Part shown: positions 1 through 6,512 of the stretch, piece by piece | Position numbering within the stretch: the first letter of the stretch is position 1 | Layout: each line of letters opens with the position of its first letter | NCBI GenBank assembly: GCA_028287415.1 | Contig: JAQBPS010000635.1 | Location: 1-9,320 of the forward strand | Source: Bacillota bacterium | GTDB taxonomy: Bacteria > Bacillota > Sulfobacillia > Symbiobacteriales > Symbiobacteriaceae | Length of the DNA: 9,320 nucleotides | Direction: 5' to 3' | The notes under the pieces: model-generated | What the model was told of the DNA's origin: nothing | Database searches by the model: none | Seen by the model: the letters and a program-made list of their open reading frames with translations, nothing else | Made by a program: the position numbers and the translations under genes

Positions 1-202
1 CCTACTTACGGATCATACGACAATAAGTTCGGTAATGGATCAGTAAAAATAGTACATTATAGATGTAAACGACACAATCAGACCGGATTAACGTTCTCCA
101 TTCTCATATACAGATCAACCAGTACTAGGACATCATATATGTATTTAATGGCAAGGAGCATAAACCCTGCTGGTAAACGGGAAAATGAGGCATTGGTCCT
201 GT
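1..202. other. AT-rich non-coding stretch at left edge
   Basis: I see no convincing gene here. By hand count the first 180 bases contain 68 G or C (about 38%), far below the flanking coding DNA. Short open frames exist on both strands, but none has a recognisable protein, a ribosome binding site or a fitting composition. A perfect minus-strand TATAAT lies at 61-56 but lacks a -35 hexamer at the right distance. In Bacillus-like genomes the flagellar flgB operon follows codY, so this could be the upstream region of the next operon beyond the window. That is inference only. Confidence 0.5.
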
Positions 203-218
203 TTATCGGCAATGATCC

Positions 219-250
219 GGGACCGGGGTAGGGCGGGCGCCGGGGCGGGG
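219..250 (+). other. G-rich run with G-quadruplex pattern
   Basis: Six runs of three or four G lie on the plus strand at 219-221, 225-228, 231-233, 235-237, 242-245 and 247-250, separated by 1 to 4 bases. This meets the usual G-quadruplex pattern of four or more G runs with short loops. It lies in non-coding DNA downstream of codY, just before the AT-rich left end. Whether it folds or has a role is unknown. Confidence 0.55.
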
Positions 251-276
251 CATAGGCTCCGTGATCGCAGAAGCCC

Positions 277-297
277 CGTGACGGCGTTGACGTCACG
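277..297. repeat. 7-bp inverted repeat
   Basis: CGTGACG at 277-283 and CGTCACG at 291-297 are exact reverse complements with a 7-base spacer. The right arm overlaps the small palindrome TGACGTCA. It could be a protein site or part of the structured region after codY. No T tract follows on either strand, so it does not look like a terminator by itself. Confidence 0.4.
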
Positions 298-307
298 AGC
301 CGAAGGA

Positions 308-364
308 AAACCCCCACCGTTTCCGTCAAGCGTTAGATGCTTAACTCGGAAACGGTGGGGGTTT
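308..364. terminator. Perfect 18-bp stem hairpin, possible bidirectional terminator
   Basis: Bases 308-325 and 347-364 are perfect reverse complements (18 bp, no mismatch). The 21-base loop itself contains AAGC at 329-332 pairing with GCTT at 338-341. The outer end of the stem is AAACCCCC paired with GGGGGTTT, so a transcript on either strand would end the hairpin with G's and a short U run of three. It lies about 100 nt downstream of the codY stop. A backup or bidirectional terminator is the simplest reading, but the U tract is short. A dispersed palindromic repeat is the alternative. Confidence 0.55.
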
Positions 365-400
365 GACGAGGCGACCGGGGCTGCGCTCACCGACTGCGCA

Positions 401-444
401 CAAAACGCTCCACACGCTGAAGTCGTTATGTGCGGGGCGTTTTG
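401..444 (-). terminator. Putative codY transcription terminator
   Basis: Arms at 401-415 and 430-444 pair over 15 positions: an exact 8-bp base (CAAAACGC with GCGTTTTG) and an upper part that pairs apart from two A-C mismatches or G-U wobbles, depending on strand. The loop is 14 bases. On the codY strand the 3' arm reads GCGTTTTG, giving a U run inside the foot of the stem. The hairpin begins 18 nt after the codY stop, the expected place for a terminator. The near-symmetry means it could act on both strands. Confidence 0.65.
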
Positions 445-462
445 AGCTTGCCCCTTTTCACT

Positions 463-1221
463 TTAACGAAGCTTGCGGAGCTCTTCGACCAGGCGATCGT
501 TCAGCACCTTAATGTGGGTGCCCTTCATGCCCAGCGAGCGGGACTCGATCACGCCGGCGCTCTCAAACTTGCGCAGAGCGTTGACGATGACCGAGCGGGT
601 GATGCCGACCCGGTCGGCGATCTTGGAGGCGACGAGGAGGCCTTCGCTGCCCTCAAGCTCATCGAAAATATGCTGAACAGCTTCCAGTTCCGAGTAGGAG
701 AGGGTGCCCAGGGCGATCTGGACGGCGGCCTTCTTGCGGGCCTCCTCCTCCAGCTCACCGGCGTGCGACCGCAGGATCTCCACACCCACCACGGTGGCGG
801 ACTGCTCGGCGAGGATCAGGTCCTCGTCTGCGAACTCGCCGCCACGGGCCAGCAACAGCGTGCCAAGCCGCTCACCGCCGCCGTTGACCGGGATGATCGT
901 CACGAGCTTGGCGTCGAAGGAGTGCTCCGTTTCGCCGTTGATCACGGTCAGCTTGCCCTCGGGGGTGTTCGAGGTGGTGTCGTCCATCTTCATCAGACGG
1001 AGGTTGAACTCGTCCGAGAAGGTGGCACCCTGAAAGTTCTCTTCGTGGCCGCCGGTCTGGATAGCGGCGCCCAGGATCTTACCCTTACGGGAAGCCACGT
1101 ACACGTCGGCGATCAGCAGCTCGGACAGCACGTGAGACATTTCGCTGAAGTTAACAGCGCTACCAGCGCTCTTCTGCAGCAGCCGGTTGATGCGGCGGGT
1201 CTTTTCAAGCAGAGTGTTCAC
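463..1221 (-). CDS. codY: CodY, GTP/branched-chain amino acid-sensing global transcriptional regulator
   Basis: The 252-residue product (Bacillus subtilis CodY is about 259) is a cytoplasmic DNA-binding protein. In the family it represses many nitrogen, amino-acid and stationary-phase genes when GTP and branched-chain amino acids are plentiful. The N-terminal part is a GAF-like domain and includes GGGERLGT around residues 114-121. The C-terminal winged helix-turn-helix at about 197-216 ([20 protein letters not shown]) and the following [16 protein letters not shown] are almost identical to the B. subtilis sequence. The start is GTG at 1221, with GGAGG 10 nt upstream. A TATAAA at 1260-1255 may be its -10 element. 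Compared from memory with B. subtilis, residues about 55-105 are shorter and lack the segment holding Arg61 and Met62, which contact isoleucine. Effector specificity may therefore differ. The gene stands alone, 349 nt after xerC. Confidence 0.97.
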   Translation of the reverse strand: MNTLLEKTRRINRLLQKSAGSAVNFSEMSHVLSELLIADVYVASRKGKILGAAIQTGGHEENFQGATFSDEFNLRLMKMDDTTSNTPEGKLTVINGETEHSFDAKLVTIIPVNGGGERLGTLLLARGGEFADEDLILAEQSATVVGVEILRSHAGELEEEARKKAAVQIALGTLSYSELEAVQHIFDELEGSEGLLVASKIADRVGITRSVIVNALRKFESAGVIESRSLGMKGTHIKVLNDRLVEELRKLR

Positions 1222-1229
1222 AGAAAACA
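1215..1229 (-). promoter_or_regulatory. Weak CodY-box-like sequence over the codY start codon
   Basis: The minus-strand 15-mer overlapping the GTG start contains the core TTTTCTG and matches the CodY-box consensus AATTTTCWGAAAATT at 9 of 15 positions. It covers the start codon and would fit autoregulation, but the match is weak and could be chance. Confidence 0.2.
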
Positions 1230-1254
1230 GGCCTCCATTTCGGATTGCGTGGGA

Positions 1255-1260
1255 TTTATA
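1255..1260 (-). promoter_or_regulatory. Possible -10 element for codY
   Basis: TATAAA (five of six matches to TATAAT) lies on the minus strand 34 nt before the codY GTG. It would give a leader of roughly 27 nt including the GGAGG ribosome binding site. No -35 hexamer resembling TTGACA lies 16-19 nt upstream, so the call rests on the -10 and its position only. Confidence 0.3.
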
Positions 1261-1416
1261 GGATGAAGCGGCCTACAGCTCTGATGGCTACGATTCCTGT
1301 GCGCTTGCCGGCCACGCGTCCAGTCGGATGGTGACAGCGGCAGGTGACACGAAGGGGCATCGCGGGCCAGTGATACCAGCGGCTTCTCCAGGACGGGTTA
1401 GGTAACCAAACCTAGG

Positions 1417-1448
1417 CCCAAGTGGCGGGATTTGCCGTCCACTTTGGG
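1417..1448. terminator. Hairpin in the xerC-codY gap, possible terminator or leader structure
   Basis: CCCAAGTGG at 1417-1425 pairs with CCACTTTGGG at 1439-1448 with one bulged base. Inside it CGG (1426-1428) pairs with CCG (1435-1437). An outer pair GGTAA (1401-1405) and TTACC (1452-1456) brackets the structure. There is no good U tract on the minus strand after the stem, so termination after xerC is not assured. A structured codY leader is equally possible. Confidence 0.4.
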
Positions 1449-1502
1449 ACTTTACCACAATACAGCCTGTCGCACAAGGTCCAGAGTGTTCGGATTGTGA
1501 AC

Positions 1503-1518
1503 AGAGTAAAATTACTCT
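1503..1518. repeat. Inverted repeat, operator-like
   Basis: AGAGTAA at 1503-1509 and TTACTCT at 1512-1518 are exact reverse complements separated by two bases. It lies 53 nt past the xerC stop in AT-rich sequence. The tight spacing suits a dimeric repressor site better than an RNA hairpin, since a two-base loop cannot close. No bound protein can be named. Confidence 0.35.
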
Positions 1519-1570
1519 CCGGACCCTAGTGGCGTGTGCTCCGCATGTAGTCTCTCCAACCTACGAAGCG

Positions 1571-2653
1571 TCAATCATCACCATTTTCTCGGCCCGCCTG
1601 GGAATTCTGCGCCCGCCTGGCTGCCGCCTCACGGGGATGTGCGGCGAGATAGCCCTCCCGCAGGCGCTCTTTGGTCACGTGGGTGTAGATCTGGGTTGTG
1701 GAAAGACTGACGTGGCCCAGCATGTCCTGTACCGAGCGCATGTCGGCGCCGGCGTTCAGCAGGTGAGTCGCAAAGGAATGTCGGAGCGCATGGGGACTGA
1801 CATGCCGGTCCAATGCCACCATGTCGATGTACTTGTCGAGAATCCGACGGACGCTCCGGTCGGTCAGCCGTGTGCCCAGCTTGTTCAGGAACAGCGGCTG
1901 CCGGTTGCGGGGAATCCGCGTTTGCGTTTCCGGGGTTCGCAGGGCCAATGTGGGACGGCCATTGGCGAGGTAGACGCCAAGCGCACTGAGCGCTGCGCTC
2001 CCCACGGGCACTGCCCGCTCTTTCCGCCCCTTGCCAAAGATGATCACCCAGCCCTCGCTGGCGTCGATCGTGTCCAGGTTCAGCCCTACCAGTTCGCTTA
2101 CGCGCATGCCGGTGGCGTAGAGCACCTCGAGCAAGGCTCGGTCCCTGGCGCCCAGTGGGTCCGCCTGATCCGGCATGCTCAGCAGATGAGCCACTTCGGT
2201 CTCGTAGAGGAAGACCGGCAGCTTTTTCTCCAGCTTTGGTGTGCGTACACTGGCGACCGGGTTGACCTCCAGCAGGTTCAGCGCGAGGAGATACTTAAAA
2301 AAAGACCTGAGGCAGGACAGCTTTCTTGCGATGGTCCGGCGGCTGAACTCCTGCCTTTGCAGGTAGGCCAGAAACTCCCGGACCTTGAGGTGATTCACCT
2401 TCGCCAGATCGCTGACGCTCAGGCTCTGCGCTGCCGTCTGCGCAACAGGGGTGAATGTATGCGGGCGAGTCCGTCCGGAACGCCTGCCACCGACCACGGA
2501 TGTCGCTTGTCCACCGGTGACAAGCCATGACAGAAACTGTTCCAAGTCCAACTGATAGCTGCGAATCGTGTGCACAGAGGCCGACTTTTCGACCCGCAAG
2601 CGTGCGAGGAAGCCGGCGACTTCGGGCATCCACCCATGAGCAGAGGCCAGCAT
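1571..2653 (-). CDS. xerC: XerC-like tyrosine recombinase
   Basis: This 360-residue site-specific recombinase corresponds by position to CodV/XerC, which with a partner resolves chromosome dimers at the dif site. The N-terminal SAM-like core-binding domain covers about 9-135 and the catalytic domain about 145-335. The catalytic set is complete: Arg184 (ATGMRVSEL), Lys208 (GKGRKER), His288 and Arg291 (HALRHSFATHLL), His314 (LGHVSLS) and nucleophile Tyr323 (TQIYTHV). The ATG at 2653 is chosen because AGGAGG lies 6 nt upstream. The frame could extend to an ATG at 2752, but that adds 33 residues without family resemblance. The protein is longer than the usual 300 or so residues, with an Ala/Thr/Arg-rich insertion at about 47-80 inside the N-terminal domain. 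Whether it is XerC itself or a related Xer protein is judged from position next to trmFO and codY. Confidence 0.93.
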   Translation of the reverse strand: MLASAHGWMPEVAGFLARLRVEKSASVHTIRSYQLDLEQFLSWLVTGGQATSVVGGRRSGRTRPHTFTPVAQTAAQSLSVSDLAKVNHLKVREFLAYLQRQEFSRRTIARKLSCLRSFFKYLLALNLLEVNPVASVRTPKLEKKLPVFLYETEVAHLLSMPDQADPLGARDRALLEVLYATGMRVSELVGLNLDTIDASEGWVIIFGKGRKERAVPVGSAALSALGVYLANGRPTLALRTPETQTRIPRNRQPLFLNKLGTRLTDRSVRRILDKYIDMVALDRHVSPHALRHSFATHLLNAGADMRSVQDMLGHVSLSTTQIYTHVTKERLREGYLAAHPREAAARRAQNSQAGRENGDD

Positions 2654-2659
2654 GGCCAC

Positions 2660-2665
2660 CCTCCT
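2660..2665 (-). promoter_or_regulatory. Ribosome binding site fixing the xerC start
   Basis: AGGAGG on the minus strand sits 6 nt before the ATG at 2653. A second GGAGG lies a little further upstream. No comparable site precedes the upstream in-frame ATG at 2752, so this decides the start. Confidence 0.8.
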
Positions 2666-2763
2666 CCCACCTCCTGCGTACACAGGCTGACGGTCAGGAA
2701 AGCACCGGAGCCCGGTTATTTCTGCATACGAAACGCTCTCTTGTCGAACCATGGCTGTTTCTT

Positions 2764-2793
2764 ATCCTAGCACATAGTCTGTTCACGAGGCAA
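2764..2793 (-). promoter_or_regulatory. Candidate sigma-A promoter for xerC
   Basis: TTGCCT (2793-2788) and TAGGAT (2769-2764) are separated by 18 nt on the minus strand, each matching the consensus at four of six positions. Initiation would leave a leader of about 100 nt before the xerC ATG. The location in the AT-rich spacer between trmFO and xerC supports a separate xerC transcript. Confidence 0.4.
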
Positions 2794-2797
2794 GACC

Positions 2798-2812
2798 ACT
2801 ATTCAGAAAATA
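2798..2812 (-). promoter_or_regulatory. Candidate CodY box upstream of xerC
   Basis: The minus-strand 15-mer TATTTTCTGAATAGT matches the CodY-box consensus AATTTTCWGAAAATT at 12 of 15 positions, including the unbroken core ATTTTCTGAA. It lies 4 nt upstream of the proposed xerC -35 element. The winged helix of the CodY encoded in this window is nearly unchanged from B. subtilis, so the same motif is expected to be recognised. The surrounding spacer is AT-rich, which raises the chance of a random match. Confidence 0.45.
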
Positions 2813-2926
2813 TCTCAATCCGTACTCAATTTATCTTTGCCGTTTGCGGCGATTATGGCGTTTTATCGCTCGTTTTCGCCTTATATCACCCACAAGGATC
2901 ACGCAGACCGTTTGATTACAATTCCT

Positions 2927-4303
2927 TTACAATTGTTCAGTGGCCATCAGTTCCGCCCGCGGCGGGAGCAACGTGACGCCCAGTGCATCAGGCGCCCAGT
3001 GCTCAAGCACCTGAAGGGCGCGCTCCGAGACCGTACGCTTACGCAGCCGCTTGTCCCTGATTTTGGCCCCTTCCAGCTCGGGCATCAGCCCAAAGGCGAT
3101 GTTCATCGGCTGGAAGTGCTCCGCGTCGGCATGCGTGATGTAGTGCATGAGCGAACCCAACGCCGTCTCCCGGGGGAACGCAACCATAGGCTCGCCAAGG
3201 GCAAGGCGCGCCGCATTGGTCCCGGCTACGAGCCCGCCGGCCGCACTCTCCACGTAGCCCTCCACACCGGTCATCTGGCCCGCGAAGAACAGCCCCGGCC
3301 GCTGCCTGGTCTCGCCCGTCGGCTGAAGCACCCTGGGGGACTTGATAAATGTATTGCGGTGGATCACGCCCAGTCGCTCAAACTCGGCATTCTCCAGGCC
3401 GGGGATTAGCCGGAAGACCCGCTTCTGGTCCCCCCACTTGAGGCTGGTCTGGAAGCCGACAATGTTGTAAAGCGTGCCGGCAGCGTTGTCCTGGCGCAGT
3501 TGCACGACCGCGTAGGGCCACCGCCCGGTCCGGGGGTCATCCAGTCCCACGGGCTTGAGCGGGCCATAGCGCAGCACATCGCGGCCACGGCGCGCCATCT
3601 CCTCGACGGGCAGGCAGGCCTCAAAGTAGCTGACCTTCTCGTCCTCCGGATTGTGCGGAATGGCCTTCTCCGCCGACAGGAGCGCTTCGTGGAACGCCTC
3701 GTACTCCTCGCGGTTCATCGGGCAGTTCAGGTAGTCGTCGCCGTCGCCCTTGCCATAGCGGCTGGCGCGGAACACCTTCTCCATGTTGATCGACTCGAGC
3801 GTCACAATCGGCGCGGCCGCGTCAAAGAACGAGAGGTACTGCTCGCCCGTGAAGCGCAAAATGTCGGCGGCCATCGCCTCCGAGGTAAGCGGGCCGGACG
3901 CGATGATCACGATCCCCTCCTCGGGAATGACCGGGACCTCCTCGCGGATGACTTCAATGTTAGGGTGGGTGCTGAGCGCCTGTGTGACGCCCTCGGCAAA
4001 CTGCTCGCGGCTGACCGCCAGGGCGCCGCCCGCAGGTACAAAATGCGCCAACGCCTCACGCATGATCACCGAGCCGAGCCGGCGCATCTCCTCCTTGAGG
4101 AGGCCCACAGCATTCTCAAGGCCATTGCCGCGCAGCGAGTTGGAGCAGACCAGTTCCGCAAAATTGCTGGTGACATGCACGGCCGTTTTGCGGACGGGGC
4201 GCATTTCGTAAAGCTTCACCTTGACGCCGCGAGAGGCGGCCTGCCAGGCCGCCTCCGAGCCCGCCAGGCCCGCGCCAATGACGGTGATACTGGGCTGAGT
4301 CAT
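2927..4303 (-). CDS. trmFO: TrmFO, folate/FAD-dependent tRNA m5U54 methyltransferase
   Basis: The 458-residue flavoprotein methylates U54 in the T loop of tRNA, using 5,10-methylenetetrahydrofolate as carbon donor and reduced FAD. The N-terminal Rossmann motif GAGLAG (10-15) binds FAD. The two conserved cysteines are present: Cys53 in [10 protein letters not shown], the same position as the catalytic Cys53 of B. subtilis, and Cys230 in FEACLPVE. The C-terminal FAD signature [14 protein letters not shown] (337-350) is intact. The ATG at 4303 follows the topA stop by 1 nt (TGA-G-ATG), with GAGGTG 10 nt upstream, so translation is probably coupled to topA. An open frame runs upstream into topA, but those extra residues are out-of-frame topA sequence. 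Confidence 0.96.
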   Translation of the reverse strand: MTQPSITVIGAGLAGSEAAWQAASRGVKVKLYEMRPVRKTAVHVTSNFAELVCSNSLRGNGLENAVGLLKEEMRRLGSVIMREALAHFVPAGGALAVSREQFAEGVTQALSTHPNIEVIREEVPVIPEEGIVIIASGPLTSEAMAADILRFTGEQYLSFFDAAAPIVTLESINMEKVFRASRYGKGDGDDYLNCPMNREEYEAFHEALLSAEKAIPHNPEDEKVSYFEACLPVEEMARRGRDVLRYGPLKPVGLDDPRTGRWPYAVVQLRQDNAAGTLYNIVGFQTSLKWGDQKRVFRLIPGLENAEFERLGVIHRNTFIKSPRVLQPTGETRQRPGLFFAGQMTGVEGYVESAAGGLVAGTNAARLALGEPMVAFPRETALGSLMHYITHADAEHFQPMNIAFGLMPELEGAKIRDKRLRKRTVSERALQVLEHWAPDALGVTLLPPRAELMATEQL

Positions 4304-4304
4304 C

Positions 4305-6425
4305 TCAGGTTGGCACCTCTTCCATTTCTTCCACGGGCCGAACAAAGGTGCAGCCTTCGGCCTTACACATGTGAACAAGCCCGAGATCCTTATGTTTCTT
4401 TTCGACGAGGTAGGGTGCCCCGCACTCCGGGCACTGCTGAGCAACGGGCTTTTCCCACGAGACGAAGTCGCAATCAGGGTAACGGGCGCAGCCGTAGAAC
4501 TTCCGGCCGCCCTTCTTCGACTTGCGCTCGACGATCTGACCTTCCTTGCAGATGGGGCAGACTACGCCCGTTTCCTCCAGAATCGGCTTGGTGTTCTTGC
4601 AGTCCGGGAAGCCCGGGCAGGCCAGAAACTTGCCGAAGCGGCCGTACTTGATGACCATGTTCTGCCCGCACTTCTCGCAGGCAATGTCGGTCACCTCGTC
4701 CTGAAGTTCAAAGCCGCCGACCTTCTCTTCCGCCTCTTTTAGTGTGGCGGCAAAGGGGCCGAAGAACTCGCTGAGCACTTCATGCCATTCGGCTTCGCCC
4801 TCCTCGACCTGGTCCAGCTCGCCTTCCATCTTGGCGGTGAACTCTACGTCGATGATCTGCGGAAAGTACTCGAGGAGAATGTCCGTGACAAGCTGGCCCA
4901 GCTCGGTGGGCACGAAGCGCTTCTCCCGCTTCTCCACGTAGCCACGGGCCTGAACGGTCTCGATGATCGGGGCGTACGTGGACGGACGGCCAATGCCGCG
5001 CTCCTCCAGCGCCCGCACGAGCATGGCTTCCGAGAAGCGGGCGGGGGGCTGGGTGAAATGCTGCTTGGGCACCAGGTCCACCAGGTTGAGTTCCTGGCCC
5101 TCCGAAAGCTCCGGCAGCAACCCTTCCTCTTCCTTCGGCTCGTCATCTTCACTCTCAATGTAGATCTTCATAAAGCCCGGGAACTTGATCGTCGAGCCCG
5201 AGGACCGGAATAGCTGCTCGCCCGCAGCGATCTCCACGCTGACGGTGTCAAGCACAGCAGGAGCCATCTGGCTGGAGAGGAACCGCTCCCAGACCAGCTT
5301 GTACAGTTTATATTGATCATTGGACAGGAATGTCTTGACCGAGTCGGGCGTGCGGGTGACCTCCGTCGGGCGAATCGCCTCATGGGCGCCCTGCTCGCCG
5401 GCCTTCTTCTCCGCCTCGCGCCGCGTAGTGGGAATATACTCCGCACCATACTGCTGCCGGATATAATCCATCGCCTGTTCTTCCGCCTCGGCGGCGATGC
5501 GGGTCGAGTCGGTACGGATGTAGGTGACCAGGCCGGTGTGGCCCGCGTCGCCGAGGTCGAGGCCCTCATAGAGCTGCTGCGCCACGGACATGGTGCGCCG
5601 TACCGTGAAGCCGAGCTTCCGGGAGGCTTCCTGCTGCAGGCTGGAAGTGGTGAACGGGAAGGCGGGATTGCGCCGCTTCTCCTTCTTGCGCACCGCGATC
5701 ACCCGCAGGGGACCGGCCTTGGCGGTGGCCTCAGCCATGACCCGCCGGGTCTGCTCCTCCTGCGTGAGTTCCACCTTGCCCTCAGCGGTGCCATAGTATC
5801 TGGCCGTGAACGGGGTGGCGCTCGCATCCGTGGTCAGCCGGGCCGTGAGGGACCAGTACTCCTCGGGAACGAAAGCGCGGATCTCCGCCTCCCGGTCCAC
5901 GATCAGCCGGACGGCTGCTGACTGCACCCGGCCCGCGGAGAGACCCCGCCGCACCTTCCGCCACAGCAGGGGGCTCAGCTTGTAGCCCACAAGCCGGTCC
6001 AGGATGCGCCGGGCCTGCTGGGCGTCCACGCGATGCTTCTCGATGGTGCGGGGCTTCTTCATCGCCTTCTGGATGGCGTCTTTGGTAATCTCGTGGAACT
6101 CGATGCGGACAGGGTCGTCCTCCGCGATGTTCAGCACTTTAGCCAAATGCCAGGAAATCGCTTCACCCTCGCGATCAGGGTCAGTCGCCAGGTAAACTTT
6201 GTCGGCCTTCTTGGCCGACTCGCGCAGTTCCTTGAGGATGTCACCCTTGCCACGAATGGTGATGTACTTGGGTTCGAAACCCGCGTCAACATTCACGCCC
6301 AGTTGACTCTTTGGCAGGTCTCGGATATGCCCCATGGAAGCCTTCACGGAAAACTTCCGGCCCAGGAATTTCTCGATGGTCTTGGCTTTGGCAGGGGACT
6401 CGACAATAATCAGGCTCTTGGACAC
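4305..6425 (-). CDS. topA: DNA topoisomerase I (type IA)
   Basis: The 706-residue enzyme relaxes negatively supercoiled DNA by passing strands through a transient single-strand break. The TOPRIM domain opens with [17 protein letters not shown] (Glu9 in VES) and has DPDREGE at 83-89. The active-site tyrosine is Tyr302 in [21 protein letters not shown] at 477-485 is the usual central motif. The C-terminal third has three four-cysteine zinc ribbons: Cys583/586/603/609, Cys623/626/646/652 and Cys665/668/687/692. The start chosen is GTG at 6425, giving MSKSL as in most relatives, with GGGGGTGG 5 nt upstream. An ATG at 6440 would add five residues but has only a poor ribosome binding site. The gene lies 87 nt after dprA, with no clear promoter between, and 1 nt before trmFO. 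Confidence 0.97.
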   Translation of the reverse strand: MSKSLIIVESPAKAKTIEKFLGRKFSVKASMGHIRDLPKSQLGVNVDAGFEPKYITIRGKGDILKELRESAKKADKVYLATDPDREGEAISWHLAKVLNIAEDDPVRIEFHEITKDAIQKAMKKPRTIEKHRVDAQQARRILDRLVGYKLSPLLWRKVRRGLSAGRVQSAAVRLIVDREAEIRAFVPEEYWSLTARLTTDASATPFTARYYGTAEGKVELTQEEQTRRVMAEATAKAGPLRVIAVRKKEKRRNPAFPFTTSSLQQEASRKLGFTVRRTMSVAQQLYEGLDLGDAGHTGLVTYIRTDSTRIAAEAEEQAMDYIRQQYGAEYIPTTRREAEKKAGEQGAHEAIRPTEVTRTPDSVKTFLSNDQYKLYKLVWERFLSSQMAPAVLDTVSVEIAAGEQLFRSSGSTIKFPGFMKIYIESEDDEPKEEEGLLPELSEGQELNLVDLVPKQHFTQPPARFSEAMLVRALEERGIGRPSTYAPIIETVQARGYVEKREKRFVPTELGQLVTDILLEYFPQIIDVEFTAKMEGELDQVEEGEAEWHEVLSEFFGPFAATLKEAEEKVGGFELQDEVTDIACEKCGQNMVIKYGRFGKFLACPGFPDCKNTKPILEETGVVCPICKEGQIVERKSKKGGRKFYGCARYPDCDFVSWEKPVAQQCPECGAPYLVEKKHKDLGLVHMCKAEGCTFVRPVEEMEEVPT

Positions 6426-6430
6426 TTCGT

Positions 6431-6438
6431 CCACCCCC
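6431..6438 (-). promoter_or_regulatory. Ribosome binding site deciding the topA start
   Basis: GGGGGTGG on the minus strand lies 5 nt before the GTG at 6425. It overlaps the alternative ATG at 6440, whose own upstream sequence offers only a GGCGG. This favours the GTG start. Confidence 0.5.
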
Positions 6439-6512
6439 ATGCTACCGCCACGGACCTCGGCCCGGTGGCTCCTTCGCGCTGATCTGCTATGATTCGTTTT
6501 ACCAACCGGGCG

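Larger units (their letters stand above)
1222..1570. other. Gene-free gap between xerC and codY
   Basis: These 349 nt hold no credible open frame on either strand. In the usual Firmicutes order hslV and hslU occupy this place. The gap contains the codY ribosome binding site and possible -10 at its left end, a strong hairpin at 1417-1448 and an inverted repeat at 1503-1518 near the xerC end. I see no translated remnant of HslV or HslU, and no T-box signature in the part leading to codY. Confidence 0.6.

Noticed and set aside
56..61. Perfect minus-strand TATAAT near the left edge
   Set aside because: No -35 hexamer stands at a proper distance, and the surrounding DNA is AT-rich, so a chance match is likely. 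The downstream gene lies outside the window.
203..210. Minus-strand GCCGATAA, identical to the -10 element of flagellar sigma factor (SigD/FliA) promoters
   Set aside because: No TAAA-like -35 element lies 14-16 nt upstream, where the sequence is C/G-rich. The motif is tempting because flagellar genes often follow codY, but a single octamer is not enough.
185..445. Plus-strand open frame of 86 codons downstream of codY
   Set aside because: It runs through both the G-rich run and the hairpins, has no ribosome binding site, and its translation is Arg/Gly/Ala-rich low-information sequence typical of GC-rich non-coding DNA.
1222..1570. A T-box or other amino-acid riboswitch ahead of codY
   Set aside because: I looked for the T-box AGGGTGGNACCGCG-type motif on the minus strand and did not find it. 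The hairpins present do not match any riboswitch class I can recognise.
2527..2976. Plus-strand open frame spanning the trmFO-xerC spacer
   Set aside because: Most of it overlaps the xerC 5' end and the AT-rich spacer. The product has no domain and no credible start signal.
3500..4651. Plus-strand open frame of 383 codons opposite trmFO and the end of topA
   Set aside because: It is antisense to well-conserved trmFO and topA sequence and has no ribosome binding site or recognisable domain.
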